Source of the DNA: Beaufortia kweichowensis
Taxonomy: Eukaryota; Chordata; Actinopteri; Cypriniformes; Gastromyzontidae
Direction: 5' to 3'
Assembly (NCBI GenBank): GCA_019155185.1
Contig: CM032811.1
Location: forward strand, 3,154,287-3,218,286
Length of the DNA: 64,000 nt
Below the pieces are notes generated by a model. That model searched no databases. It was not told the origin of the DNA and worked only from the letters and a program-made list of their open reading frames with translations. Shown one piece after another: positions 54,778-64,000 of this stretch (the stretch's first letter is position 1; every line of letters starts with the position of its first letter). The translations under genes and the position numbers were made by a program.

Positions 54778-55700
54778 TCCTTCCAAGCTATGCGGAATAC
54801 CTCTAGTTGTCTGGAAAAGACAGAGTTAATATTTTCTGTAATATAATCAAGATCTTCCAAGTTATCATATATGCTATGCAATTGAGGTAATTCAGGCAGA
54901 TTACTAAGAAATTAGTCTTTGGTACTAGCAGTTATTGTTCTACTGTTTTTATAACACGGAGTTGGGTTTGTCGCTGTAGGCAGATGAAGCGTACAAGATA
55001 CTAAGTAGTGATCTGAGATGTCTTCACTTTGCTGATAAATTTTAACATTGTCCACATTTATACCATATGACCTAAAGTGTGATTACGACAGTGTGTGGGT
55101 CCTGAGACATGTTGTGTAACGCCTACGGAGTTGAGAATGTCTGTAAAAGCCAGTCCCAAAACTTCAGAGTCGTTATCTACATGAATTTTAAAATCACTGA
55201 CTACAAGAACTCTATCTGTGGCCAGTACTAGTTCTGATAAAAATTCTTTAATAAAGTCTGTGTGGTGCCCTGGTGGCCTATACACTGTAGCCAGGAGAAC
55301 TTTTAAGAATGTTTTATCATTTACATTAGATGACATAATATTAAGTAGCATTGTTTCAAATGAGTTATATTTAAAATTAGACTTCTGACTAATGCTAAAG
55401 TTATTACTGTAGAGTGCAGCAACACCTCCCCCTCTGCCCTTTAGATGAGGCTCATGTTTATAACAGTAGTCTTGGGGAATAGACTCGTTCAAAGTGATAT
55501 AATCATCTGGCTTCAGCCATGTTTCTGTTAGACAAAGCACATCTAATTTACGATCTGTGATCATATCATTAACAAAAAGTGCTTTATTAGTGAGTGATCT
55601 AATATTTTGCATGCCAAGGCGTATTAATTGTTTATCATGATTTTGTTTGTTTTTTATTTGTTGAACATTTATTAAATTACTCTTGCAAGGTTTGTGCAAT
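54778..55700 (-). pseudogene. LINE copy C: endonuclease part of ORF2
   Basis: Minus strand 55700-55058: LGMQNIRSLTNKALFVND, VLCLTETWLKPDDY, GRGGGVAALYSN, VYRPPGHHTDF, VVSDFKIHVDN (the usual VGDFNIH is altered), HVSGPTHCRNHTL. 55057-54778 continues through the linker to AWKD, where the TA element interrupts. Frame breaks occur near 55065 and 54925. Confidence 0.87.
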
Positions 55701-55865
55701 TTTTTTGTAATTGCTAGTCCAGGGGACAGACACAGTCTCTATATAGTGATTTTTAGAAGACAGAATTTCTATGTGCTGTATATTATCTGTGGTATGTGAC
55801 ATGTGATGGCTAGCAGGCGGTTGATTAAGCCAGTCTGTCTGCTCCCTGACCTGGGCCCCAGTTAG

Positions 55866-56290
55866 TCAAGGTTTAACATTAACATTAAGACTACGTGCCA
55901 TATTTTTAGATAAAAGAGCAGCTCCACCCCAAGAGGGATGAAGACCGTCTCTTTCCAACAGGTCAGGTTTGCCCCAGAAACTTTTCAGGTTATCTATATA
56001 GCCTATATTATTTTGCAGGCACCACTTAGACATCCAACCATTTAGTGATAAGAGTCTGCTATGTATCTCATCACCACGATAAGCAGGAAGCGGACCAGAG
56101 CATATTACTGCGTCTGACATTGTACTTGCGAGTTCACACACCTCTTTAATGTTATTCTTAGTAATCTCTGATTGACGGAGTCGAACATCATTTGTGCCGA
56201 CGTGTATAATAATCTTACTAAATTTACGCTTGGCTTTAGCCAGCACGTTTAAATTTGCTTTGATGTCAGGCGCTCTAAATTATCTATTTT
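55866..56290 (-). pseudogene. LINE copy C ORF1: SGNH/GDSL esterase-like C-terminal part
   Basis: Minus strand frame to the stop at 55866: KIIIHVGTNDVRLRQSEIT (block III, Gly-x-Asn-Asp), then GPLPAYRGDEI, WCLQNNIGYIDN and LLERDGLHPSWGG (block V, Asp-x-x-His). Only these C-terminal catalytic blocks remain. The Ser-bearing block I is not in the window copy. Esterase-type ORF1 proteins are known from CR1-group LINEs. The first bases of copy A (10969-10991) are the last codons of the same ORF. Confidence 0.88.
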
Positions 56291-58091
56291 ATTATAACTT
56301 AGATTTACAAAGCCAACAGTATCTAGATACGTTTGTATAAGCTAAATATATTATTATATTATATTAGTGAAATATAAGATAGTAGTAGTAAAAATTATAG
56401 AAAGACGCTAATGTGGGTTATGCGGGATACAAACAAACCGCTCACGGCAAGGCAGACAGGAAACCGGAAGTGGAGGCTTGGAGTTGTAAATCAAACCCTC
56501 ATTCACCTCATTGTAATGAATTGTTCATATTTTGTTCAATGTACTGCACATATTTGCATGTAGATTTGTTTTCTTGTAAGTCATTTTCCTTCTGCCAAGG
56601 ATTTTGTGTCATTTGATGCCCCTGTCTGTCCATGGAAAGTTATTCTTATCAAAAGATCCAAAGGTTAACAGAATCTGTTTGACATTGGAAATTGAGTTCT
56701 TTGCAACAGTTATGAATAAGGAAGTATTTCGTCATTAGAGCAAGTATAGAAATACTCATGAATGTAGGCTCATTGTGTCATAGTAAATGTGAGTGTGATT
56801 TAACGGTTTATAAAATTTAGTGCAAAGAGATTATGTTAACTTGAAAACATGTTTGCCGTGTTGGATGAGGCTAGAGACTGAATGAGGTCTGTTTTTTTTG
56901 TCTATTAATAATACACTGTAATATTTAATAAGTCTATTAGGTGTGGTTAGGTATACTTAAATTTGATCAATTTTGATTGTGATTGAATGAAGTCAAGCTT
57001 TAGGTATTAAACCCTATGGTTATTTATCCTCTTTATTGACTGTTTTGCAAGATAATATTTACAGATTCAAATACTTTTTGAATTAATTATAAGTCCATTT
57101 ACGGAAGTCAGTTCACTCTGCCACTCTGTTTGCAACGCCTCCGGGCAAGACAAAAGTCACATTTACTTAAATTGTAATTCAATAACATATTTCCTTTTTC
57201 GAGATCGCTTTAGCAATTGCACATGGGCGCCTCATAAGCCTCCGTAAACAGCTGCTCCTCAGAGAAAGGGTTTTTTTTTTACTAGAGTGACCATATTGAG
57301 GTTTGCAATGCACCCCATTCATCGTAACACTAGTGGGGCATCTTGTTAATATTAAGTGTCTTTGACTATGGTAACTGTTGTAAAACAATGATAATAATAA
57401 TAATTTCTCACTGTTATGGTTTTAACCAAGCAAATGCAGAAGTTAAACTTCCCTAAAACTGTGAGCTGCAGACCTCACCTCCCTATGAGTCATGTTGAAG
57501 CAACACTTGCAGAGGTTTAGCTTTAAAAGCAGGGGGTTTTTCTATTGTGTCTCTCGTTTACCTTACAAACTTTAAGCCATCTGATTTAGGATCATTTCTT
57601 ATTTTTTTCTGAACAGTTTTTGATCCGTGTATGTGTCTTGTGATTATACAAACTAATTGGGTTGTTTGTGCCGGCTGCTGCATTTGTGTCACAGAAATAC
57701 AATCTAGATTACACTTAACATTTACCAGCCAAATGATTTCATCATAATGTTTTTTTGTGGTCTATAGTATATTTATATATATACTGCATTCCCTGTAGTT
57801 TGCTTTCAAATGCAGCTTACGTTATCTGACAGGCCTGCAGTAATTTAACCATAGTTTGAAGATTAGATGTTTAGATGTTTGGGCTCATTTTACTCAGACA
57901 ACCAATCAGTCTTACAAGATCTTTGTGAAGCTATCAAGCCATGCCCTAGCAACCGATCCCATAGACTGCCTTTATTCAATTAAATTCAATTTTATTTGTA
58001 TAGCGCTTTCTCACAAAGGTCATTGTACCAAAGCAGCATTACATGCATTTATGTAAGGCCTAGATGGATATCTTTGCATAACAGTGTCATA
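56291..58091. other. limk1 intron 2, no gene recognised; one LINE tail
   Basis: Mostly AT-rich. 57975-58060 is a minus-strand L2-like 3' tail (AATTTTATTTGTATAGCGCT, CAAAGCAGCATTACATGCAT). Nothing else could be supported. Confidence 0.5.
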
Positions 58092-58569
58092 TAGGGCTGT
58101 GCCAATAAACGATATCATATCAAATCGCGATAAAATATATGCCGATAACGATGATAAGCTCTAGGCATTTTTACTCGATATGGATTAATATAAGAGCCAA
58201 TCACACAGCAGAAATATGCGACAACAGCCATTCAGCATGCAGCTTTTATTGTTCACGTCAAAGAACAAAGTCAATTTCCTACGGCACTTTGCAAAGCAAA
58301 CTCGGCACGAGGATGACAAAAATAAGTGGAAGCAGCGACCAAAGTGAAACTAACCTCGAGGTATTATCCAAAAATGATGAAATTGTCGACAAAAAACTAT
58401 ACTTTAAAATGTAATTAATGAACCCTCAAATTTTTATGGCTTCAGTCATAGTTGGGATACTCTTTTAAAGCTGGCAGCTCTAACAGTTTATATATGGAAT
58501 ATATATCGTTATCGATCAATATGGGAAAAAATTATCGAGTTTACATTTTTGCCATATCGCCCAGCCCTA
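58092..58569. mobile_element. hAT MITE copy 2 (478 bp), same family as 36475-36864
   Basis: Begins TAGGGCTGTGCCAATAAACG and ends TATCGCCCAGCCCTA. The 8-bp duplication GTGTCATA (58084-58091 and 58570-58577) is exact. An internal ATG frame near 58310 (MTKISGSSDQSETNLEVLS) runs about 35 codons to 58412 and resembles the N-terminal leader of a BED-type hAT transposase. The + strand interior is otherwise non-coding. Confidence 0.92.
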
Positions 58570-58577
58570 GTGTCATA

Positions 58578-58952
58578 TCATCTTGTTGAAACATGCTAGC
58601 TTCTAAGGTCAGAAAACACAGAAATTTTCTCAGAACATACGTTTAATATTAGATTCCAATGATTCCAAAACGATTCATCCGAATCAGTTCTGAGCTTCAG
58701 GTCTGCAAACCCCACCCTAATCTGCTCTGATTGGTCAGCTGGCCCAGTCTGTTGTGATTTTTCCGTATACAATGCATGTCGGAAACAAAACGCCCAGTAC
58801 CGTAGCTAATTTTTTGCTAACCAGGACTAAATTATGCTTCGTTTAACTCCGTACAATAGGAACTAACAGTGTCACAAGTGTACGTTCATTGTTCAATCAC
58901 ATGCCACAGAATACAAGTGTTTTGAAGTGTTACAAGACACAAACATACAGAA
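58578..58952. other. No gene recognised
   Basis: Contains CTGATTGGTCAGCTGGCCC and other unremarkable sequence. No coding similarity. Confidence 0.4.
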
Positions 58953-59139
58953 AGATAATGCTAGCAGCATTTGTCTATCGCCTTTGTCTGCATGTTGTGT
59001 TTGGTTTTCCACCTCATTTGACTGTTCATCCTAAATCGTGAAAAAGGAACGCTATGCAATAGCATAATAGTCAAATGAGGTGGAAAACCAAACACAACAT
59101 GCAGACAAAGGCGATAGACAAATGCTGCTAGCATTATCT
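58953..59139. repeat. Perfect 71-bp inverted repeat with 45-bp spacer
   Basis: Arms 58953-59023 and 59069-59139 are exact reverse complements (left arm starts AGATAATGCTAGCAGCATTT). No TIR-type ends or target duplication are visible. Confidence 0.95.
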
Positions 59140-59326
59140 GCATCTGAGTTTTGCTACGGCAAGCACCATTTACATTTGCATTAGAAATGTACCTATTTAG
59201 TTTAAAATGTCGTTGTGCAACATTTGGTAGATCTGACATAGGGGGAATTGCAAGCGCCCCTAACTTTAGTGCATTGTGATTGGATATTTACCTGTGGGAA
59301 GGCGTTTATATCTATCGCTGCACATA

Positions 59327-59408
59327 GACTCTAGAGACAGATTATAAAAATGTAGATTTATAGATAATAATCTATAAATCTACATTTTTATAATCTGTCT
59401 CTAGAGTC
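59327..59408. repeat. Perfect hairpin: 39-bp arms, 4-nt loop
   Basis: Arms 59327-59365 and 59370-59408 (left arm starts GACTCTAGAGACAGATTATA), loop AATA. No mismatch. Confidence 0.95.
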
Positions 59409-62400
59409 GAAGATGCTAACAGATTTTAACATGATGCTACCGAACACAGCACGAAATGAAGTTTATTTAACTACGTTCGGGAGGAGCATAGTCATGTAAT
59501 TCCACCAATCAGCCCGGAGAGGTCTCTATATATAGCTGTATAGATGATGGCATCGTCTATCGACCAAACCTAATAGATTAGGCAGTGTGTGGGTGATCCA
59601 TTTGCTTTAAGTTCAGGAATATGTGTTTGGCTTTATTATCCTGGGAGTTAAAAAAAATCCTGCAAGAAAATAAGATGTAAGCCCCTTTTTAGTTCATATG
59701 TCTAAGCCAATGGCTATTTTGCATGTTATTGCTACTGTTTCTTTTGGCACAATCAATCTTCTTTTCAATTTTGATTATTATGATGATTAAATCCTTATCT
59801 TCCACTGTCCAAGGAGGGAAGAAATGGTTGCGGAGATTATATTGTGGTGTAAACTCCTCCCCGAACTTCCCGCTGCCCTGTATCTTGCTCTCATTGGCTG
59901 TAGGTCGTTGCTGATGTATGAACTCATTTCACACAGCAGGATTTTGAATTGCCAACAGGTCCAGATTCTCTCAGATCGCGTGTTTGATAATTCAAACTGT
60001 GTGATTGTCACGCGTGTGACCAAGCACCGTTTTGCCTCCGATATCAGGCATTTGTCATTGATTTTGCATCGTCTTATTTATTTATGTAATTTTTAATTAA
60101 GAGTTATGTGACTGATCATTCTTGATCCATTATCCATGCAAACCCCATTGTTCGGCATTCATGAAGATAGCGGATGAATGTATTTGTATGTGTTTCTAGT
60201 CTTGACACTTGAAACATTTGGGTGATTTTAAACCATTTAAGGGCATGAGACAAAATAGGGCATCTCCTAAAACAATAAACAGAAAATTATCTTGAAATAC
60301 CCATCCCGGTGGATGTTGATGTTCTGTAACTTTTTCCTATGTTATTTATCTAAAATAAATGCCAATAAATACATTTTGAAAATAAAAGAAATACCCATCC
60401 CGGCAAGTATAATCTGTCTGTTATGTATTGTGTGAAAAATTTTTAGTTTATTGTATTGTCATATGGGACCATGTGGGATCAGGCCAAAGTAACAGCAGCC
60501 TGTAAAACCTGCTGATGTCTGTGTTAATTAATGTCATTACTGGAATAAATGTTAAAATAGAAAAGGCATAATATATAAAAAAGCATATTATATAAAATAT
60601 ATTAATATATTAGAAAAGCAGTAATACTCTGTCTAATTTGTTGATTAAATGTTTTAAAAATTAGACTTTTTGTTCACGGTTGACTACAAGACAAACACTT
60701 CCCAACACCAAAAAATCCTTGACCACACCATCCCCTTTTTTTTACAGTTTGACCACTGGTTATACTTTCTGTTCTCTGCACTAGCATGCTTCCTGACATG
60801 ACTGGGGAAGTACTGGAGTGGATGACCAGCAGATGATTTGAGTTTCCACTGTCAGACTGAGAAACGCATTTATTAAGTGTCAGATCACATGACACATCAC
60901 ATACAACTAAAGAAGGAACTACACATGTAGCTTTATTTCATAATTTTACAGTCAAACTGTATTCCTCTCAGATCCAGGAGATCTTTACCATTACTCCCAG
61001 AGAACATCTCCTAGATTCCGCATAAAATCCACTCTAATGGCATGTCAGCATCGCAAGGCAAGGTAAGAATTAAAAGAATTAAAGAACTAAAGGAATTAAA
61101 CTTTTAAAGAATTAAACTAGCTTTTATAAGCTAGTACTTATCATTTACAAACTCCATTATGTTAGAAGGTACTGTGATGTTAATGCTGTGGTTACACTAT
61201 ACTTTTTTCTTCCATTGACATTCACCATTTTTATCAGGTGATAAGTTGTGACCAACAAATTAAAACGTTACGGTGTGACTACTTCAGTTGGAGCAAACTC
61301 AGTATTCAAGTATTCCATATAACAATTTTATTTTATACAATACAGCTTTAAAATGACAAAAACAATACATACAAAACTGCAAATACATTAAATCAATGAT
61401 GTGTGAATAAAATACTAATCCAATACTAATGTTAAAAAAGATCAATTTGTGACTAGTGGTATCAGAGAGATGTAGTGAATGCAGTTGTTCATACAGAAAG
61501 TAGAAGGAAGGGAAAGAAGTCTTTGTCATTGTCTGTGTCACAGTGAGTGTGCATAGAGCACAGGAAATGATCAAATACCAGCCCAGAACGTAACTGTGCT
61601 CACAAATCATGCAGATGACAGAGGCGGCATGAGATCTGGCTGCATCTGCGCAGGCTTGTGCTACCAGTTGAGCTGTGGGTTTTGTATCCCCTTTGCGTTT
61701 TAATTGAGCGTTCTTCCAGAAGCCCACAAAAAGTCTGATTGCTTAGAGGAGAGATGATCTCCTGCAGAAAGCAGTGCTACCATCGCACCATAGGCACCAT
61801 TTGCTTTCAAAATCAATTTTTCAGTTTGACTATATGGCATGTGTGAATCAGTTAGAAGGGGTTTGTATTGTTCTTAGTTTCACTTCTGTTTTTTTTTTTT
61901 ACCACCTAACTGTCAAGTCTTGACAAAAAGGCGAAAACACAAAGATATACTGTATATGAAGTGCAGATAAAACAGGATCCACAAAAACATGTCCACAAAA
62001 ATAACTAAAAGACAATAGCCAAAGTCAAAAACAGTCAAAGTGCAAAAATGGACACAAACCAAACATATCATCTATGAAAGAAATATAGAATCTGACATCA
62101 AAAATCAGGCTGAAACAGGAAAGGCAGCAATCCTGACCTAAACAGTGTTTTTAAGCTTATTACATTTTAAAATGGTAATGTTATGGTGGTCTTAACCCTT
62201 GCATACTGTTGCTTTATACTGTTTGCATATGGTAGTTTTTAGTGTTTATTTGTCTGTTAGATGAGGGAACAAAAAGTTCTCAAACTTTACAGCAGAAGAA
62301 ATTTTCCCTTCACAACTATAGAAGTGATTCAGTATATGCTTACTACAATTTGTACTCTTAAAAGCCATTGGAATTTATGGCATTGTAAATTGACAATAAA

Positions 62401-63270
62401 AACTTCAGACCTATTTTATAGAACAGAAACTTTTTATTTTAAATTACATTAATGCCACACTGTTAGAAGAAAATGTTCTACCAGGCATTTTATATTTGGG
62501 ACCCTTTTTGAGGTTCCTTTAATTCAAGTTAGATGGTTCTTAATAGAACCATTAAAAATGGTTCTTTTTTAGAGAAGTAAAGAAAAATAGGCAATTTAGC
62601 AAATTCAAAACATTGGAATTTATTAAATTCACAAATACCATTTGAAAAATTTAAAAATTGCAAAAATGTGTTGTTAACAGTAACACTAAAAATGTGTTCC
62701 TATTTAAAACTTTTTAGTATTTTACTACTTCAATAAATATTATATTTTTAATAATCATGCAAAAACATTTTTAATAATAATAATATATATAAATAATAAC
62801 TGTGTATGTGTATTGTGTAGGCACAAAAAACACATAAAAAACACATATGAACAGTCAAAATATGTAGTAAATACTGCTACAATTTACATGAGTTGATTGT
62901 ATTGGGGTGGAATCTGAGTTTAAACATATATTTTTGTATAAATGTCATTGTGTTCTTAATAGCAACTGGGTATTGCACATTGAAAAGAAAAAATACTTCA
63001 AAAAGGCTGCCCCCCTGCCATAAGCTCTCACATCACACACATGGGCAAAGACAAACCACTGCCAATTTAGCAATTTTAGCACTACATTTAGCGACTTTCA
63101 GACCCCTTTTAGGTATATAGCAACAAATCTAGTGACTTGGATAAACACAAGCTTTTATTTAGTTCGAATATGCTGCAAGTACTACCCAGCGAGCCTGAGC
63201 TTGGGCTTTCCCAACACAGAACCATCTCTCTTTCCATCTGTGTTGTGCAGGGAGCGGCGCATTGAACTGA
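59409..63270. other. limk1 intron 2, no gene recognised
   Basis: About 3.9 kb of largely unique-looking, AT-rich sequence with only short frames. A GGTTCTTAATAGAACCATTA block at about 62534 resembles a short palindromic fish repeat. No host exon, RNA gene or TE protein was supported. Confidence 0.45.
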
Positions 63271-63304
63271 CTTAAAAATGGTGTTACAAAACACCATTTT
63301 TAAG
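63271..63304. repeat. Perfect short hairpin (15-bp arms)
   Basis: CTTAAAAATGGTGTT (63271-63285) and its complement at 63290-63304, loop ACAA. Confidence 0.9.
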
Positions 63305-63589
63305 CACCTGTCACTACTACTGACTATCTGGGCATATGAATATGCTGGTTTTAGTAACTGATTCGTACTTTTCATGTCTGACAAATGGGAACAGCTTTAT
63401 TTTTTATTTTAAAAATTGTATTACAGTATGTGACAGAAAACTGAAGTGCCAACCCTAGTCTAAATGCAAACTGTGAGTAATGACATCACATATGCTAATT
63501 AGAATGTGACGCCATCCAGCGACACAGATCATACAAATTCCTGTGGGAAACACTGTATTAAATATTCTGGCTCTTCCTAATCCCATTGA

Positions 63590-63710
63590 AAAGCACCTTC
63601 TTCTTCTACTTTCGGCCGTTCCCTTTAGGGTTCGCCACAGCAAATCATCTGTTTCTTAAGGCTCGATTTGCATATATAAATTTGGCATGTTTTACGCTGG
63701 ACAGGTTTAC
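63590..63710. mobile_element. Degraded fish interspersed repeat
   Basis: CTTCTTCTTCTACTTTCGGC, GTTCGCCACAGC and GTTTTACGCTGGACAG form the spaced blocks of a repeat common in fish. Family not named. Confidence 0.5.
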
Positions 63711-63770
63711 TGTTTCCCACCACATATACACATGCACATACTTACCAGGATTATGCACAAACACTTCCTT

Positions 63771-64000
63771 TGAATATCATGCGGTTGCGGTTTCATTTCC
63801 TTCTCAAATTCACATTGTCGTAGTTTACCGCCCACCAGGCCCGCTTCACAACTTCACTGACGAACTTGATGTGCTTCTTTCCTCATTTCCTGAGGACAGC
63901 AGCCCACTCATTGTCTTTGGTGACTTTAATATTCACCAATATTCACAGCAAAGTCATCCTACTACATCACAAAGGTCAGTCATGCATCAGATTTAAAAAA
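63771..64000 (+). mobile_element. L2-type LINE fragment with internal deletion, reaching window edge
   Basis: Matches copy B from 28384 (endonuclease VVYRPPGPLHNFTDELDVLL ... FGDFNIH) to about 63935. It then jumps to sequence equal to 29105-29150 (CATCCTACTACATCACAAAG), skipping about 560 bp. Continues past 64000. Confidence 0.85.

Noticed and set aside
61299..61727. 142-residue minus-strand frame
   Set aside because: No domain recognised, AT-rich biased composition, no splice or promoter support; may be chance.

Overview
This is TE-saturated vertebrate DNA, almost certainly from a teleost and probably an ostariophysan/cyprinid-like fish. The reasons are spliced host exons of a vertebrate LIM kinase, fish-type LINEs (CR1/L2 and L1/Tx1 groups), a two-gene Harbinger, DIRS tyrosine-recombinase retrotransposons, several hAT families, a chromodomain Ty3/gypsy element and a class I retroviral env-LTR remnant. 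No bacterial gene layout, CRISPR array, operon or rRNA was seen.

Host gene. The only conventional host gene recognised is limk1 on the + strand. Exon 1 (ATG at 26572, donor after 26629) reproduces the characteristic LIMK1 N-terminus. Exon 2 (43152-43251) encodes the first half of LIM domain 1. Both splice junctions are in phase. Intron 1 is 16.5 kb and intron 2 runs past the end of the window (more than 20.7 kb). Both are packed with nested transposons.

1-26500 (upstream of limk1). A broken Ty3/gypsy integrase-chromodomain fragment (1-1269) is followed by a full-length but damaged L1 on the minus strand (1425-9334, 17-bp target duplication). A 3.0-kb Harbinger (3742-6764, CTG duplication) sits inside it. 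Next is a DIRS element (about 9433-16716) split by a CR1/L2-type LINE (10969-15859, 6-bp duplication ACTGGC), which is itself split by an LTR-like insert (about 13956-15285). Then come a tRNA-type SINE, a 20-bp minisatellite, a palindromic MITE, a gypsy chromovirus gag-pol (19902 to about 23990) with protease deleted, a second DIRS fragment, and a 286-bp long-TIR MITE just upstream of limk1.

26630-43151 (limk1 intron 1). It holds a hAT C-terminal remnant, an L2-type LINE (28384-31115), and a hAT inside a hAT (32182-36097 containing 32432-35418), both with 8-bp duplications. A CAGGG-type hAT contains a hAT MITE (36260-37600 / 36475-36864). Then come a MITE with a tiny N-plus-C-terminal transposase fusion ORF, a retroviral integrase tail/env/3' LTR remnant (39102-40800), and an interspersed repeat with CTCF-like motifs.

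43252-64000 (limk1 intron 2). A long minus-strand CR1/L2-type LINE (about 43487-56290) is cut by hATs (43722 to about 47040) and by a 5886-bp element (48890-54775). This element has CACTCAAAAAAA terminal inverted repeats and a TA duplication. It carries a spliced minus-strand gene (at least four coding exons plus an upstream exon) of a multicopy fish family usually labelled SAMD3-like or uncharacterised. The related LINE copy at 12118-12119 shows the uninserted site. This gene-carrying TA-flanked transposon is the best candidate for an undescribed system here. The rest holds a second copy of the hAT MITE, two perfect inverted repeats, and a LINE fragment at the right edge.
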